Source: CALJTV01 sp034435835 (GTDB taxonomy: Bacteria > Chloroflexota > Dehalococcoidia > GIF9 > UBA5629). Taken from it: a stretch of 64,000 nucleotides of DNA. Both the position numbers and the translations under genes were made by a program. Of the stretch, positions 41,467 to 50,224 are shown one piece after another (positions within the stretch are counted from its first letter, which is position 1; each line of letters starts with the position of its first letter). Location of the stretch: assembly GCA_034435835.1 (NCBI GenBank), contig DAOTWF010000027.1, forward strand, positions 107,882 through 171,881, read 5' to 3'. A model generated the notes under the pieces. That model saw nothing but the letters and a program-made list of their open reading frames with translations. It was not told where the DNA came from and searched no databases.

Positions 41467-42794
41467 TTTCTGGCTACTGGCTGTGGCTGATTACATTCCT
41501 TTTTCGCCTGCTCTGTTGAGCTGTAATATTCAGAAAGCTCCGACTTTTCAGTTAGTTCAGGTTCTACCTTCGGGTTCCAATACCAGAAGAAGCGGCCCTG
41601 ATAGTTTCGCAGTATGAGCTCGTTTTCTGTTTGTGCGAGCAGGTAATTGGGTTGGAGGGGAACTTTTCCGCCGCCGTCCGGTAGGTCAATTACAAAAGTG
41701 GGTACGGCAAGTCCGGAAGTATGTCCTCGCATCTTTTCTATTATCATGATGCCGGTCTCAACAGTTGTGCGGAGGTGCTCTACCCCTTTGACCTCGTCGC
41801 ACTGAAAAAGGTAATAAGGGCGAACTTTGATCTTAAGAAGCCCCTGGCAAAGCTTCAACTGTGTTTCTACGGAGTCATTGATACCCTTGAGCAACACTGA
41901 CTGATTGTTCACAGGTACCCCTGCTCGTAACAACTTGTCACAGGCGGCTGCGGAGTCGGGTGTGATTTCCTTAGGATGGTTGAATTGTGTATTAAGCCAT
42001 ATGGGCCCGTATTTGGACAACATAGTGCATAGTTCGTCGTCTATGCGCTGGGGCAGCACCACAGGAAACCTTGTGCCAATACGTATTATCTCCACATGTT
42101 CAATTTGTCTCAGCCTGGCGATGACGCTTTCAAGGCGCGATGTGGAAAGTGATAAGGGGTCGCCGCCGGATATTATTACATCCCTTATTTCTCTGTGTTT
42201 TCGGATATAGTCCAGCATAACTGCGATTTCGACCGGAGTGCGAACCCAACCGCCATTGCGCCACTCTCTTTTGCGTGTGCAATGGCGACAAAGAACAGGA
42301 CATATGTCTGTAAGCACCATGAGCACCCTGTCAGGATAGCGATGCACTAGCCCAGTAACTACAGAGTGTCTCTTTTCGGCAAGAGGGTCTTCGAATCCTC
42401 TGTCAGACAGGGCTATCTCTTGGAATGAAGGTATGGACTGTTTTTTTATGGGGTCATTTGGGTCATTGGGGTCAATGAGGGACAAATAATAGGGGGTTAT
42501 AGAGAACGGGTGTCTGCAGCTTACTAACTTGAGTTTTGTCTGTTCCTCTTCTGAGAGAGGTATCAGGTGTGCCAGTTGCTCAACACTTGTGACTCTGTGC
42601 CGGAATTGCCATTTCCAATCACACCAGTCCTTGTCCGAGACATAGCCAAAGATCTTTCGTATTCTGCCGTTTTGAGTGTTAACACCTAGACCTGGAGGTT
42701 CTTCATCTTCTACCGCTACATCACTGTGAGTAGTAGCGGCCAAGCCGGGAGGTTCATCTTGTTTGTCCTTCAAACCGAGGCTATGTCTTGTCAC
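41463..42794 (-). CDS. kamA: Radical SAM lysine 2,3-aminomutase (KamA/AblA family)
   Basis: 443 aa PLP and 4Fe-4S enzyme converting L-lysine to L-beta-lysine. The cluster motif is CPVLCRHC (CxxxCxxC), followed by IISGGDPLSLS. The PLP lysine is in DLPDGGGKVPLQPNY. The two Asp that hold the substrate amino group in Clostridium lysine aminomutase are kept here (FQCDEVKG and FVIDLPDG), whereas glutamate aminomutase replaces them, so lysine is the likely substrate. An N-terminal tail of about 45 residues carries two copies of EPPGL. The start GTG 42794 has AAAGGAGG upstream. Heads the four-gene coupled operon. Confidence 0.9.
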   Translation of the reverse strand: MTRHSLGLKDKQDEPPGLAATTHSDVAVEDEEPPGLGVNTQNGRIRKIFGYVSDKDWCDWKWQFRHRVTSVEQLAHLIPLSEEEQTKLKLVSCRHPFSITPYYLSLIDPNDPNDPIKKQSIPSFQEIALSDRGFEDPLAEKRHSVVTGLVHRYPDRVLMVLTDICPVLCRHCTRKREWRNGGWVRTPVEIAVMLDYIRKHREIRDVIISGGDPLSLSTSRLESVIARLRQIEHVEIIRIGTRFPVVLPQRIDDELCTMLSKYGPIWLNTQFNHPKEITPDSAAACDKLLRAGVPVNNQSVLLKGINDSVETQLKLCQGLLKIKVRPYYLFQCDEVKGVEHLRTTVETGIMIIEKMRGHTSGLAVPTFVIDLPDGGGKVPLQPNYLLAQTENELILRNYQGRFFWYWNPKVEPELTEKSELSEYYSSTEQAKKECNQPQPVARK

Positions 42795-42886
42795 TTATTC
42801 TCCTCCTTTACAGATTCAAATTACTATATGTAGTGCTCTTGATGATACCGTAACACAATTCTTCCTCATTGTCAATGCCTTTGCTA

Positions 42887-42916
42887 TTGACAAAAAATGA
42901 GTTTTGCGGTTAGATT
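42887..42916 (+). promoter_or_regulatory. Predicted promoter of the beta-helix surface-protein gene
   Basis: TTGACA (42887-42892, perfect) and TAGATT (42911-42916) with an 18 bp spacer; the start point would be near 42923, about 30 bp before ATG 42954. A second TTGACA faces the other way at 42875-42870 toward kamA, but with only a weak -10 (TACGGT at 42852-42847). Confidence 0.5.
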
Positions 42917-42953
42917 TATTCACCCGTTTCTGGTGAAAAAAGGGGATGGTAAG

Positions 42954-45200
42954 ATGGGTAAACATGCATTGACATGGATCGTTTTAGCAGCTCTAATGAC
43001 AGGGTTTGTGGTACCGGTTAACACTGTGCAGGCGCAAAATACTTGGCATGTATCTGTCACTGGGGACGATGGCAAAGGCGATGGTAGCTATGCGAAGCCA
43101 TGGCGTACGATCCAGCATGCTATAGAAAGGGCTGGGCAAAACGATACTATAATCGTGGGGACAGGGGTATACGATGAGCAGCTAAATATTACCAAGCGTA
43201 TAAAACTGACATCTCCCACCGGGGATTACGCGACAAGCAATGTGGTGCTCACTGGTAGCGGTTCTAACTGGTCACTGATAACCATAGGGAGTGGCGCCAG
43301 TGGCACCGTGATCCAGGGTTTCAGGTTTGAAAAGGTCAGTTCTACTGAGGCGGTCATTTTCGGGGGTGTCGGTGCCCATAATATCATCATAAGGTCGAAT
43401 AGTTTTACACACTGTATCGGTTCGGCTGTCTTTCTGTATGACACTGGTGACCGCAACAGCTATAAAGGATGGTTAATAGCCAATAACCGGATCGATGGGA
43501 TACTTGGGACGGGTAAGGCAGGGCTGTGGCTGGGTGCACTTACGGATAGCGAGATCATAGGTAACTCTATTTATCGGACCGGCGGTCCCGGAATTGTTTT
43601 TCACCATGTGGAAAACGTAACTGTGTCGAAAAACAAGATTAGCAATTTTTTAGTGGCTGGTATCCTAGTTGCTGAAACTACTTTTCCTCGATGGTGCTCG
43701 AGGTTGTTTGTTCTGGGCAATCTGATTGATGGCACTGTACAGCGGGATAGAGGGCAGGTCGAGGCACCTGATGGGATACAGCTTGTGTCTTATGCGTCTG
43801 ACGTCCAGATTGTAGGGAATGCACTGACCAGCAATGCACGTGGGTGCGTAGTCTTTGGTGACGTCCCGGTAGCACCCAGCGTTAAGGTTAGTTTTAATAG
43901 TATCTACAAAAATGCCGGTTACGGCGTACAAAATTTGAGTGGTGGGCAACTCAATGCCATGAATAACTGGTGGGGGGCTAACAACGGTCCTGGGGGGGTG
44001 GGTGGAGGTTCCGGGGATGCTGTTTCAGCAGGTGTCCAGTACGATCCTTGGCTCCGGCTAGGGGTAGTCGCCGAGCCTAAAAGCGTGGTCATCGGTGGGA
44101 GCGCTACTTTGGAAGTGGTTGCTGATATGACGAAGAACTCGCAAGATGAGTATGTGGCAAAGTCGGGGCACGTTTTTGACGGTACAGAGATAATCTTTAC
44201 TACAGAGAAAGGCACTTTTGAAAATAAAGATACCAAGGTGGTAAAGATAACCGATGCAGGGAGGGCAGTTGCTGTTCTGACTTCTGGTAACGAGGCTGGT
44301 GGTGTTGCAGTCTGTGCTGAGGCTCCTCATCATTCTGCTGTTCCCAGCGAACAGTGCCGCCGGTGTGTGCAGGTCAACTTCATTGCTGGTGCTGCGCAGT
44401 CTGTCAGTACTGCCACGGGGACAGGTAAAGCCGTCTTTGCCTCCAGTATTGGTAATATCTCCGACCTTTCGGCATTTACGGAGAGGGATATAGACTGCTC
44501 TGGTAAACCGAAGAATGTCAGTTTCCTGCACGGCTTGTTTTCGTTTAGTGTCGTTGACATTGCCCCCGGTTCAACTGTTGTTGTGAATATTACCTTACCT
44601 GCACCGACCCCCGGTGGTACCCAATTCTGGCAGTGTGGGGGTAAGGCTGTCTGGCAACAGTTATCTGTGGGCAGCAACGATGGTGATAATACGATTACCA
44701 TAAATGTCACAGATGGTGGGATGGGAGATTCGGACGGTGCTGCAAACGGTGTTATAGCTGTCAGGGGAGGATCAGGTGTATCCGGGCATGTCCCTACGCA
44801 TCTGGAAGCGAAGGTTATCAAAATCGAGCCGAACCAGGTATATACCAGCCAGAATGTGAAGGTGCGGGTGAAGTTGGTTAATAAAGGTAGTGCACCTGAT
44901 GTCTATTCTCTGGTGGCGAAGGTAAACGGACAGGAGGAACACGAGCAAGAGGTAAGGGTGGAAGGCAGAAGTTACCTGTGGTACGAATTTAGCATAGCCA
45001 AAGCCCAACCAGGGACATATGTGGTCAGTATCGACTCCAAACAAGCCATGTTCAAAGTGCTTGTGCCTGGTGAACGTCCTAAGGGAAAAGTGAGCGGTTG
45101 GCTTATTGGGGCGGTAAGCGCTGGTGCCGTGGTGTTAGCTGGCGGGGCAGCAGCTTGGTGGTTAACGCGTCGTTCCAGAAAAACAGTTAAACAGCAATAG
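42954..45200 (+). CDS. Surface protein with right-handed parallel beta-helix, CARDB-like domain and C-terminal membrane anchor
   Basis: 748 aa exported protein. Signal peptide residues 1-28 (TWIVLAALMTGFVVPVNTVQAQ minus its first residues) precede WHVSVTGDDGKGDGSYAKPW, the entry motif of the pectate-lyase-like beta-helix fold. Repeated NxI and GNxI rungs follow (to about 400), including NNWWGANNGPGG. A middle beta region follows, then a CARDB-like domain (VYTSQNVKVRVKLVNKG). The C-terminus has a membrane helix (LIGAVSAGAVVLAGGAAAWW) and a basic tail RRSRK, so it is cell-anchored. ATG 42954 was chosen for the signal peptide. No catalytic residues of a known lyase identified; likely adhesion or polysaccharide binding. 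Confidence 0.75.
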   Translation: MGKHALTWIVLAALMTGFVVPVNTVQAQNTWHVSVTGDDGKGDGSYAKPWRTIQHAIERAGQNDTIIVGTGVYDEQLNITKRIKLTSPTGDYATSNVVLTGSGSNWSLITIGSGASGTVIQGFRFEKVSSTEAVIFGGVGAHNIIIRSNSFTHCIGSAVFLYDTGDRNSYKGWLIANNRIDGILGTGKAGLWLGALTDSEIIGNSIYRTGGPGIVFHHVENVTVSKNKISNFLVAGILVAETTFPRWCSRLFVLGNLIDGTVQRDRGQVEAPDGIQLVSYASDVQIVGNALTSNARGCVVFGDVPVAPSVKVSFNSIYKNAGYGVQNLSGGQLNAMNNWWGANNGPGGVGGGSGDAVSAGVQYDPWLRLGVVAEPKSVVIGGSATLEVVADMTKNSQDEYVAKSGHVFDGTEIIFTTEKGTFENKDTKVVKITDAGRAVAVLTSGNEAGGVAVCAEAPHHSAVPSEQCRRCVQVNFIAGAAQSVSTATGTGKAVFASSIGNISDLSAFTERDIDCSGKPKNVSFLHGLFSFSVVDIAPGSTVVVNITLPAPTPGGTQFWQCGGKAVWQQLSVGSNDGDNTITINVTDGGMGDSDGAANGVIAVRGGSGVSGHVPTHLEAKVIKIEPNQVYTSQNVKVRVKLVNKGSAPDVYSLVAKVNGQEEHEQEVRVEGRSYLWYEFSIAKAQPGTYVVSIDSKQAMFKVLVPGERPKGKVSGWLIGAVSAGAVVLAGGAAAWWLTRRSRKTVKQQ

Positions 45201-45423
45201 AAGTTTGTAAAAAGCATCTGCCTAGTGAATTAGCTTCGTCTCTAGGGTCTTTCCGGCTATGGCGATTTTGTGTGTTGCCCTGGGACAATGCTTTGGTTTT
45301 CTCTAAGCTGGACGAGTGCAGTCTCTTGCTTACCTTTGCCTGATGTGGTAATCTTTTTAAATCTATTTCCCGGAGTTTGCAGGTCGTTGTGGGCGGATAA
45401 CACGACTTTTTAAGGGGGTAAAA

Positions 45424-46521
45424 ATGAAGTTAGTTAGAGTTGTACCAATGGTAGTGCTGGTCTTTACTGCGGTAATGGTGTTGGGGTCTTGTGCCGGTGT
45501 AAAGCCTGTGGAGTCGCCTGAAGTTATAAATTTATCTTACAGCAATTTTTTCCCTGCAACACATTTGCACTCTGTGCTGGCTGAAAAGTTTTGTCGTGAG
45601 ATCGAGAAACGTACCAACGGTAAAGTTCATATCACCTATTACCCCGGTGGTTCACTTACGCCAGCAGCTGGTGTCTATGATGGGGTGGTGAAGGGTATCT
45701 CTGACATAGGCATGTCATGTCTAGCTTACACGGTGGGCAGGTTTCCTGCCTCCGAAATAGTGGATCTGCCACATGGGTATCCCAGTGGCTGGGTGGCGAC
45801 AAAAGTAGCAAACGAGTTTCATAATAAGTTCAAACCAAGGGAATTTGATGATGTCCAGGTCTTATATTTTCATGCCCATGGTCCTGGTGTTTTGTTTACT
45901 ACCAAGAAGCCGGTGCGTAAGTTAGAGGACCTAAAAGGTCTGGTGATCAGGTCGACCGGAGTAGGCGCCAAGGTAATGGAGGCTCTAGGCGCCAAAGGCT
46001 ATGGCGCTTCGCAGAGCGAGGCTTATGAGCTGATGTCCAAGGGTACAATCGATGGGAGCTTTACACCGCGAGAAGTTCTTAAAGGTTGGAAGCAAGCCGA
46101 GGTGGTTAAATACGTAACCCTTTGTTACGATGTAGGTAATACTACTGACATGTTTGTGGTGATAAACAAGGCGAAGTGGGAAAGCTTTCCAGCCGATGTA
46201 AAGAAGGTATTCCTGGATGTGAGTAAGGAGTGGGTGGAAAAGCACGGTATGGTCTGGAACTATTATGATAAGGTGGCTATAGAGTATTTCCTCGGTTTTC
46301 CAGAGAGGCGGCTAATCGAGTTACCCACAGACGAAATGGCGAGGTGGGTAAAGGCAGCCCAACCACTCATTGACGAATATATCCAGCAAAAGTCGGCAAT
46401 GGGGTTACCGGCAAGAGAGTATCATGAGTACCTAGTAGAACGGGTGAAGTACTGGTCGGAGAGAGCACCCAGCGATGAGGTCTGCGTTAATTGGGTGGAA
46501 AAGGAGCTGCTCGCAAAGTAG
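45424..46521 (+). CDS. dctP: TRAP transporter solute-binding lipoprotein DctP
   Basis: 365 aa extracytoplasmic receptor for a secondary carboxylate importer. The signal ends at VLGSC, so it is lipid-anchored. DctP family traits are ATHLHSVLAEKFCREIEKRT, VHITYYPGGSLTPA, RKLEDLKGLVIRSTGVGAK (conserved Arg for carboxylate) and MSKGTIDGSFTPREVLKGW. The ligand is probably an organic acid, but not specified. ATG 45424 follows AAGGGGG. First gene of the TRAP-acyl-CoA ligase cluster; a hairpin lies between it and dctQ. Confidence 0.92.
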   Translation: MKLVRVVPMVVLVFTAVMVLGSCAGVKPVESPEVINLSYSNFFPATHLHSVLAEKFCREIEKRTNGKVHITYYPGGSLTPAAGVYDGVVKGISDIGMSCLAYTVGRFPASEIVDLPHGYPSGWVATKVANEFHNKFKPREFDDVQVLYFHAHGPGVLFTTKKPVRKLEDLKGLVIRSTGVGAKVMEALGAKGYGASQSEAYELMSKGTIDGSFTPREVLKGWKQAEVVKYVTLCYDVGNTTDMFVVINKAKWESFPADVKKVFLDVSKEWVEKHGMVWNYYDKVAIEYFLGFPERRLIELPTDEMARWVKAAQPLIDEYIQQKSAMGLPAREYHEYLVERVKYWSERAPSDEVCVNWVEKELLAK

Positions 46522-46546
46522 TGGTTTGTCGTGAATATAAGAGTTG

Positions 46547-46577
46547 GGGTGCTCAGCGCTATAATTGCCGAGCACCC
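46547..46577 (+). other. Intercistronic hairpin between dctP and dctQ
   Basis: GGGTGCTC (46547-46554) pairs with GAGCACCC (46570-46577), eight base pairs and a 15-base loop. There is no T tail. Such hairpins after binding-protein genes often protect the 3' end of the upstream mRNA, giving more receptor than membrane subunits. The adjoining 46581-46610 repeat may add to the spacing. Confidence 0.55.
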
Positions 46578-46580
46578 TAT

Positions 46581-46610
46581 TATTGATATTATCGGTATTG
46601 ATATTATCGG
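46581..46610 (+). repeat. Perfect 15-bp tandem duplication before dctQ
   Basis: TATTGATATTATCGG occurs twice in direct succession (46581-46595 and 46596-46610), 12 bp before the dctQ start. No function is known; it could reflect replication slippage and changes the distance from the hairpin to the ribosome site. Confidence 0.85.
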
Positions 46611-46622
46611 AACTCGAGAAAT

Positions 46623-47105
46623 ATGAACAAATTTGAGACGATAGTTCGTGTTTTAAGCAGATGGTTAAACTATTGTGCCGGGGTAGCACTGATTCTAATG
46701 CTAGTTTTGGTGACTGCCGATGTAATAGGTGCCAAGGTTTTTCGTAGTCCAATACCTGGTGGCATTGAGCTTACTGCTTTCCTGGGTGTGGTAGTGATCG
46801 GCTTTGCCATAGCTGAGACTCAAGTCATGCGCGGTCACATCGAGGTTGAGTTCTTGGTATCGCGTTTACCCAAGATGGGGCAGAGGATTGTTGCCAGTAT
46901 TATCTACCCCTTGTCCATTTTGTTATTTGGGTTTCTAGCCTGGAAGAGCTTTGATTTTGGTTGCGGACTCCAGTCCAGTGGCGAGGTTTCTATGACCCAG
47001 AGGTTACCATTCTATCCTCTCCTGTATGGTATAACTCTGTCCTCCATAATGGTCTGTCTAGTGTTGGTTGTACAGTATATAAACGCCTTAAATTCAAAAA
47101 AATGA
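46623..47105 (+). CDS. dctQ: TRAP transporter small membrane subunit DctQ
   Basis: 160 aa, four membrane helices. It has the family patterns LMLVLVTADVIGAKVFRSPIPGG (shortened here by taking its central part IPGGIELTAFLGVVVIGFA) and GHIEVEFLVSRLP. It helps the large subunit take up the solute delivered by DctP. The stop TGA overlaps the start of dctM as ATGA. ATG 46623 has only a weak ribosome site. Confidence 0.9.
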   Translation: MNKFETIVRVLSRWLNYCAGVALILMLVLVTADVIGAKVFRSPIPGGIELTAFLGVVVIGFAIAETQVMRGHIEVEFLVSRLPKMGQRIVASIIYPLSILLFGFLAWKSFDFGCGLQSSGEVSMTQRLPFYPLLYGITLSSIMVCLVLVVQYINALNSKK

Positions 47106-48409
47106 ACCCACCTATCGTTGGAGTTATTGGGGTAGTCCTGCTGGTTGGCCTTTTCCTTCTCCGGATGCCGGTTGGTTTTGCCATGGCGCTGGTAGGTGTA
47201 CTCGGCTTCAGCTATCTAGTTTCAGCGGAAGCGGCACTAAGCTTGCTCGCCCGGGACATTTTCTATACATTTTCGTCCTATTCCTTCACGGTTATCCCGA
47301 TGTTTGTGCTGATGGGCTGCATTGCTTTTGCCTCTGGGATGGGGCAACGACTGTACGATGCTGCTCACATAGTGATGGGCAAATTGCACGGTGGTCTGGC
47401 TATGGCGGCTGTGGCAGCTTGTGCTGGTTTTGCGGCGATATGTGGTTCCACCACAGCTACCGCTGCAGCTATGGGTAAGGTGTCTGTACCCGAGATGAGG
47501 CGATACGGATATGATGATTCTCTGGCCACAGGCTGCATAGCTGCCGCTGGCACGCTGGGCATACTGATTCCCCCTAGTACAGTATTTATCGTCTACGGTA
47601 TAATGACCGAGCAGTCGATCGGGAAGCTTTTTATTGCTGGCATCATCCCAGGTTTTATACTGGCAGGGCTGTTCATAACCACCGTCGCATTACTCTGTAG
47701 GTTTAACCCCGGCTTAGCACCGCAAGTTGCAGAGCCGGTAGAGAGTAGGCGGAAGTCTGGCGCTTTTACTGGGGTTATTGAAACTTTGGTTCTGTTCACT
47801 TTCGTCATTACTGGACTCTTCTTAGGGTGGTTCAGTCCCACACAGGCTGGCGGCGTAGGTGCTGCTGGTGCGCTAGCTATCAGTCTGGCCACCAGACAGT
47901 TAACATGGCGCGCTTTTCTGACTGCTGTTGAAGACTCGCTGCGGATAACATGTATGGTATTGGTGATAGTAGCTGGAGCAACTGTCTTCGGACATTTTAT
48001 GGCAGTGACTAAAATACCCCTCATCATCTCCGAAACAGTGGTGCAGTTGCCCTTACACCCCTTGGCGATAGCCGGAATCATAATGTTTGTCTATCTAATA
48101 GGTGGGTGTTTCATGGACGCTTTGGCTCTGGTGATTTTAACGATTCCTGTTTTTTACCCCGTGGTTGTGGCGCTGGGGTTCGACCCTATATGGTTTGGGG
48201 TGATGGTAGTACTTGCCACAGGCATGGGTGTGATTACACCGCCAGTCGGGGTCAATGTGTATGTGGTGAAAGGTATTGTACCGGATGTGGCGTTGGAGAC
48301 CATTTTTAAAGGTGCCTTACCTTTCTTAGTTGCGCTGGTCGCTATGGTGGCTATCTTGATGGTGTTCCCGTCGCTTGCCACTTTTCTGCCCAGTTTGATA
48401 GTATACTGA
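47102..48409 (+). CDS. dctM: TRAP transporter large membrane subunit DctM
   Basis: 435 aa, about twelve membrane helices; the Na+-coupled transport channel. Family blocks include LLRMPVGFAMALVGVLGF, FVLMGCIAFASGMGQRLYDA, GFAAICGSTTATAAAMGKV, GTLGILIPPSTVFIVYGIMT and GMGVITPPVGVNVYVVKGI. The frame is open from 46961, but the family start MNPPIVGVIGVV (ATG 47102) was taken; it overlaps the dctQ stop. Followed 14 bp later by the acyl-CoA ligase gene. Confidence 0.94.
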   Translation: MNPPIVGVIGVVLLVGLFLLRMPVGFAMALVGVLGFSYLVSAEAALSLLARDIFYTFSSYSFTVIPMFVLMGCIAFASGMGQRLYDAAHIVMGKLHGGLAMAAVAACAGFAAICGSTTATAAAMGKVSVPEMRRYGYDDSLATGCIAAAGTLGILIPPSTVFIVYGIMTEQSIGKLFIAGIIPGFILAGLFITTVALLCRFNPGLAPQVAEPVESRRKSGAFTGVIETLVLFTFVITGLFLGWFSPTQAGGVGAAGALAISLATRQLTWRAFLTAVEDSLRITCMVLVIVAGATVFGHFMAVTKIPLIISETVVQLPLHPLAIAGIIMFVYLIGGCFMDALALVILTIPVFYPVVVALGFDPIWFGVMVVLATGMGVITPPVGVNVYVVKGIVPDVALETIFKGALPFLVALVAMVAILMVFPSLATFLPSLIVY

Positions 48410-48423
48410 GCAGGCTGTATGAT

Positions 48424-50007
48424 ATGGCGCAAGCTGTAGGATTTCGGAGCATTTGTGAGATGTTGGCTGAAAATGCCAGGCTCTATCCTGACGATACTGC
48501 TCTGGTTGAGTTGAAACCAAGCAGGGGATTCAGGAAGGAGATTTCTTGGCAAGAGTTTCATCGAAGGTCTAACAAAATAGCTAATACCTTTCTAGAGCGA
48601 GGGATCAAAAAGGGCGATAAGGTAGTGCACTGGATGATGAACTCAATTGAGTGGCTGGTGGTCTATTTTGGTATCATCAAGACTGGTGCTTGGGTTGCGC
48701 CTCTTAATTTTAGGTTCACCCCTCGCGATTTTAAGTATTGTGTGGGGATTTCCGAGGCAAAAATGGTGGTCATGGGGGAGGAGTTTGTTGACAGGGTGCA
48801 GTCAGTGCGTCGGGAGTTAGCTACAGTCCAACATTATATAGTGGCTGGCAAAGATGTTTTGGACATGGATGGTATGGAATCTTTGGAAGAAGTAATAGCG
48901 CAGTCATCTGAGGATCCGGTGGATGTTAATTTGAGTAGCGAAGATGAATGCGGGCTCTATTTTACATCTGGAACCACAGGACAGCCCAAACCTATACTTC
49001 TGACCCACGGGAATATGGTTTGTGCAGCTCTTACTGAGAGAGCTCATCATTACCAGACACGCGTGGACAATTTTGTTCTTCTCCCACCTCTTTATCACAC
49101 CGGGGCAAAGATGCACTGGTTGGGTAGTTTGCTGGTGGGGGGTAAAGCAACAATTCTGACAGAGATCAACCCCAGAAATATATTTGAGGCTGTAGATAGA
49201 GAAAGAGGAACCATTGTGTGGCTCCTAGTGCCTTGGGTTCACGATATACTGGTGGCACTGGACAGTGGTGAGTTGAAAAAGGAAGAATATGATTTAAGCT
49301 GCTGGCGTTTGATGCATATGGGTGCTCAACCGGTGCCACCGAAGCTGGTACAGAGGTGGAAAGAATATTTTCCTCATATGCAGTATGACACCAATTACGG
49401 GTTAAGCGAAGCCACTGGTCCGGGTTGTGTTCACTTGGGGATTGAAAATGAAATAAAGGTAGGGGCAATTGGCAAGGCAGGGTACAACTGGGAGGTCAGA
49501 ATTGTTGATGAGAAAGGACGAGATGTTGCTCTCGGTGAGGTGGGGGAGCTTATAGTCAAGGGTGGTGGTGTGATGAAGGGGTATTATAAAAATCCTGAAA
49601 AGACCGCGGAAACTATTAAAAAGGGGTGGCTTTACACAGGTGATCTGGCTCGGTTTGATGATGATGGTTTTATTTATCTTGTTGACAGGAAAAAGGACGT
49701 CATTATTACGGGGGGAGAAAATATATATCCCAGTGAGGTAGAGGAAATTATCCATGAACATCCTAAAGTGTATGATGTGGCAGTTGTCGGTGTTCCAGAC
49801 GAGCGTTTGGGTGAGATAGCGGTGGCTGTGATACAGCCCAAGCCTGGGGACGTGTTGACTGAAGCTGAAGTATTAGAATTTTGCGAACTAAATCTGGCCA
49901 GACACCTTCGTCCCAGACGGATTGTTTTTGACAAAGTGCCGAGGAACCCTACAGGGAAAATAGAAAAATTAAAATTAAAAGAGAAATTGTGCAGTGCTAT
50001 TGCCTGA
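48424..50007 (+). CDS. AMP-forming acyl-CoA synthetase/ligase (ANL family)
   Basis: Activates a carboxylic acid with ATP and CoA via an acyl-adenylate. 527 aa, with P-loop-like YFTSGTTGQPKPILLTHGNM, the adenine pocket YGLSEATGPG, hinge YTGDLARFDDDGF, IYLVDRKKDVIITGGENIYP and the catalytic Lys in PRNPTGKIEKLKL. ATG 48424 lies just 14 bp after dctM, so its substrate is probably what the TRAP system imports. The substrate-pocket residues (YHTGAKMHWLG and neighbours) do not allow a confident choice between aromatic, alicyclic and short- or medium-chain acids. Confidence 0.88.
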   Translation: MAQAVGFRSICEMLAENARLYPDDTALVELKPSRGFRKEISWQEFHRRSNKIANTFLERGIKKGDKVVHWMMNSIEWLVVYFGIIKTGAWVAPLNFRFTPRDFKYCVGISEAKMVVMGEEFVDRVQSVRRELATVQHYIVAGKDVLDMDGMESLEEVIAQSSEDPVDVNLSSEDECGLYFTSGTTGQPKPILLTHGNMVCAALTERAHHYQTRVDNFVLLPPLYHTGAKMHWLGSLLVGGKATILTEINPRNIFEAVDRERGTIVWLLVPWVHDILVALDSGELKKEEYDLSCWRLMHMGAQPVPPKLVQRWKEYFPHMQYDTNYGLSEATGPGCVHLGIENEIKVGAIGKAGYNWEVRIVDEKGRDVALGEVGELIVKGGGVMKGYYKNPEKTAETIKKGWLYTGDLARFDDDGFIYLVDRKKDVIITGGENIYPSEVEEIIHEHPKVYDVAVVGVPDERLGEIAVAVIQPKPGDVLTEAEVLEFCELNLARHLRPRRIVFDKVPRNPTGKIEKLKLKEKLCSAIA

Positions 50008-50036
50008 GGTTGTACGCTGGCAGAATGAGTGGTATA

Positions 50037-50065
50037 TTGACAAAAGCTTAATGGTTTACTATAAT
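50037..50065 (+). promoter_or_regulatory. Consensus sigma-70 promoter of rpoBC
   Basis: TTGACA (50037-50042) and TATAAT (50060-50065), both perfect, with a 17 bp spacer. Transcription would begin near 50072, leaving a leader of about 150 bases before the rpoB start. The 50008-50224 gap holds only this promoter and the leader. A perfect match suits a gene needed at high level. Confidence 0.8.
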
Positions 50066-50224
50066 ATAGCTTTGCCATAGGATATGACATCTAAATCGTA
50101 CACTTAACTCCCCCACGGTTTACTGCCGATTATTTCTTGATGTGTCTTCTATTCAGGCGTAATAGTCCAATCGTAGTGTCTGATTGAGAGTAAGGGTTTC
50201 CAAACTGAAATAAGGAGCACAGTT

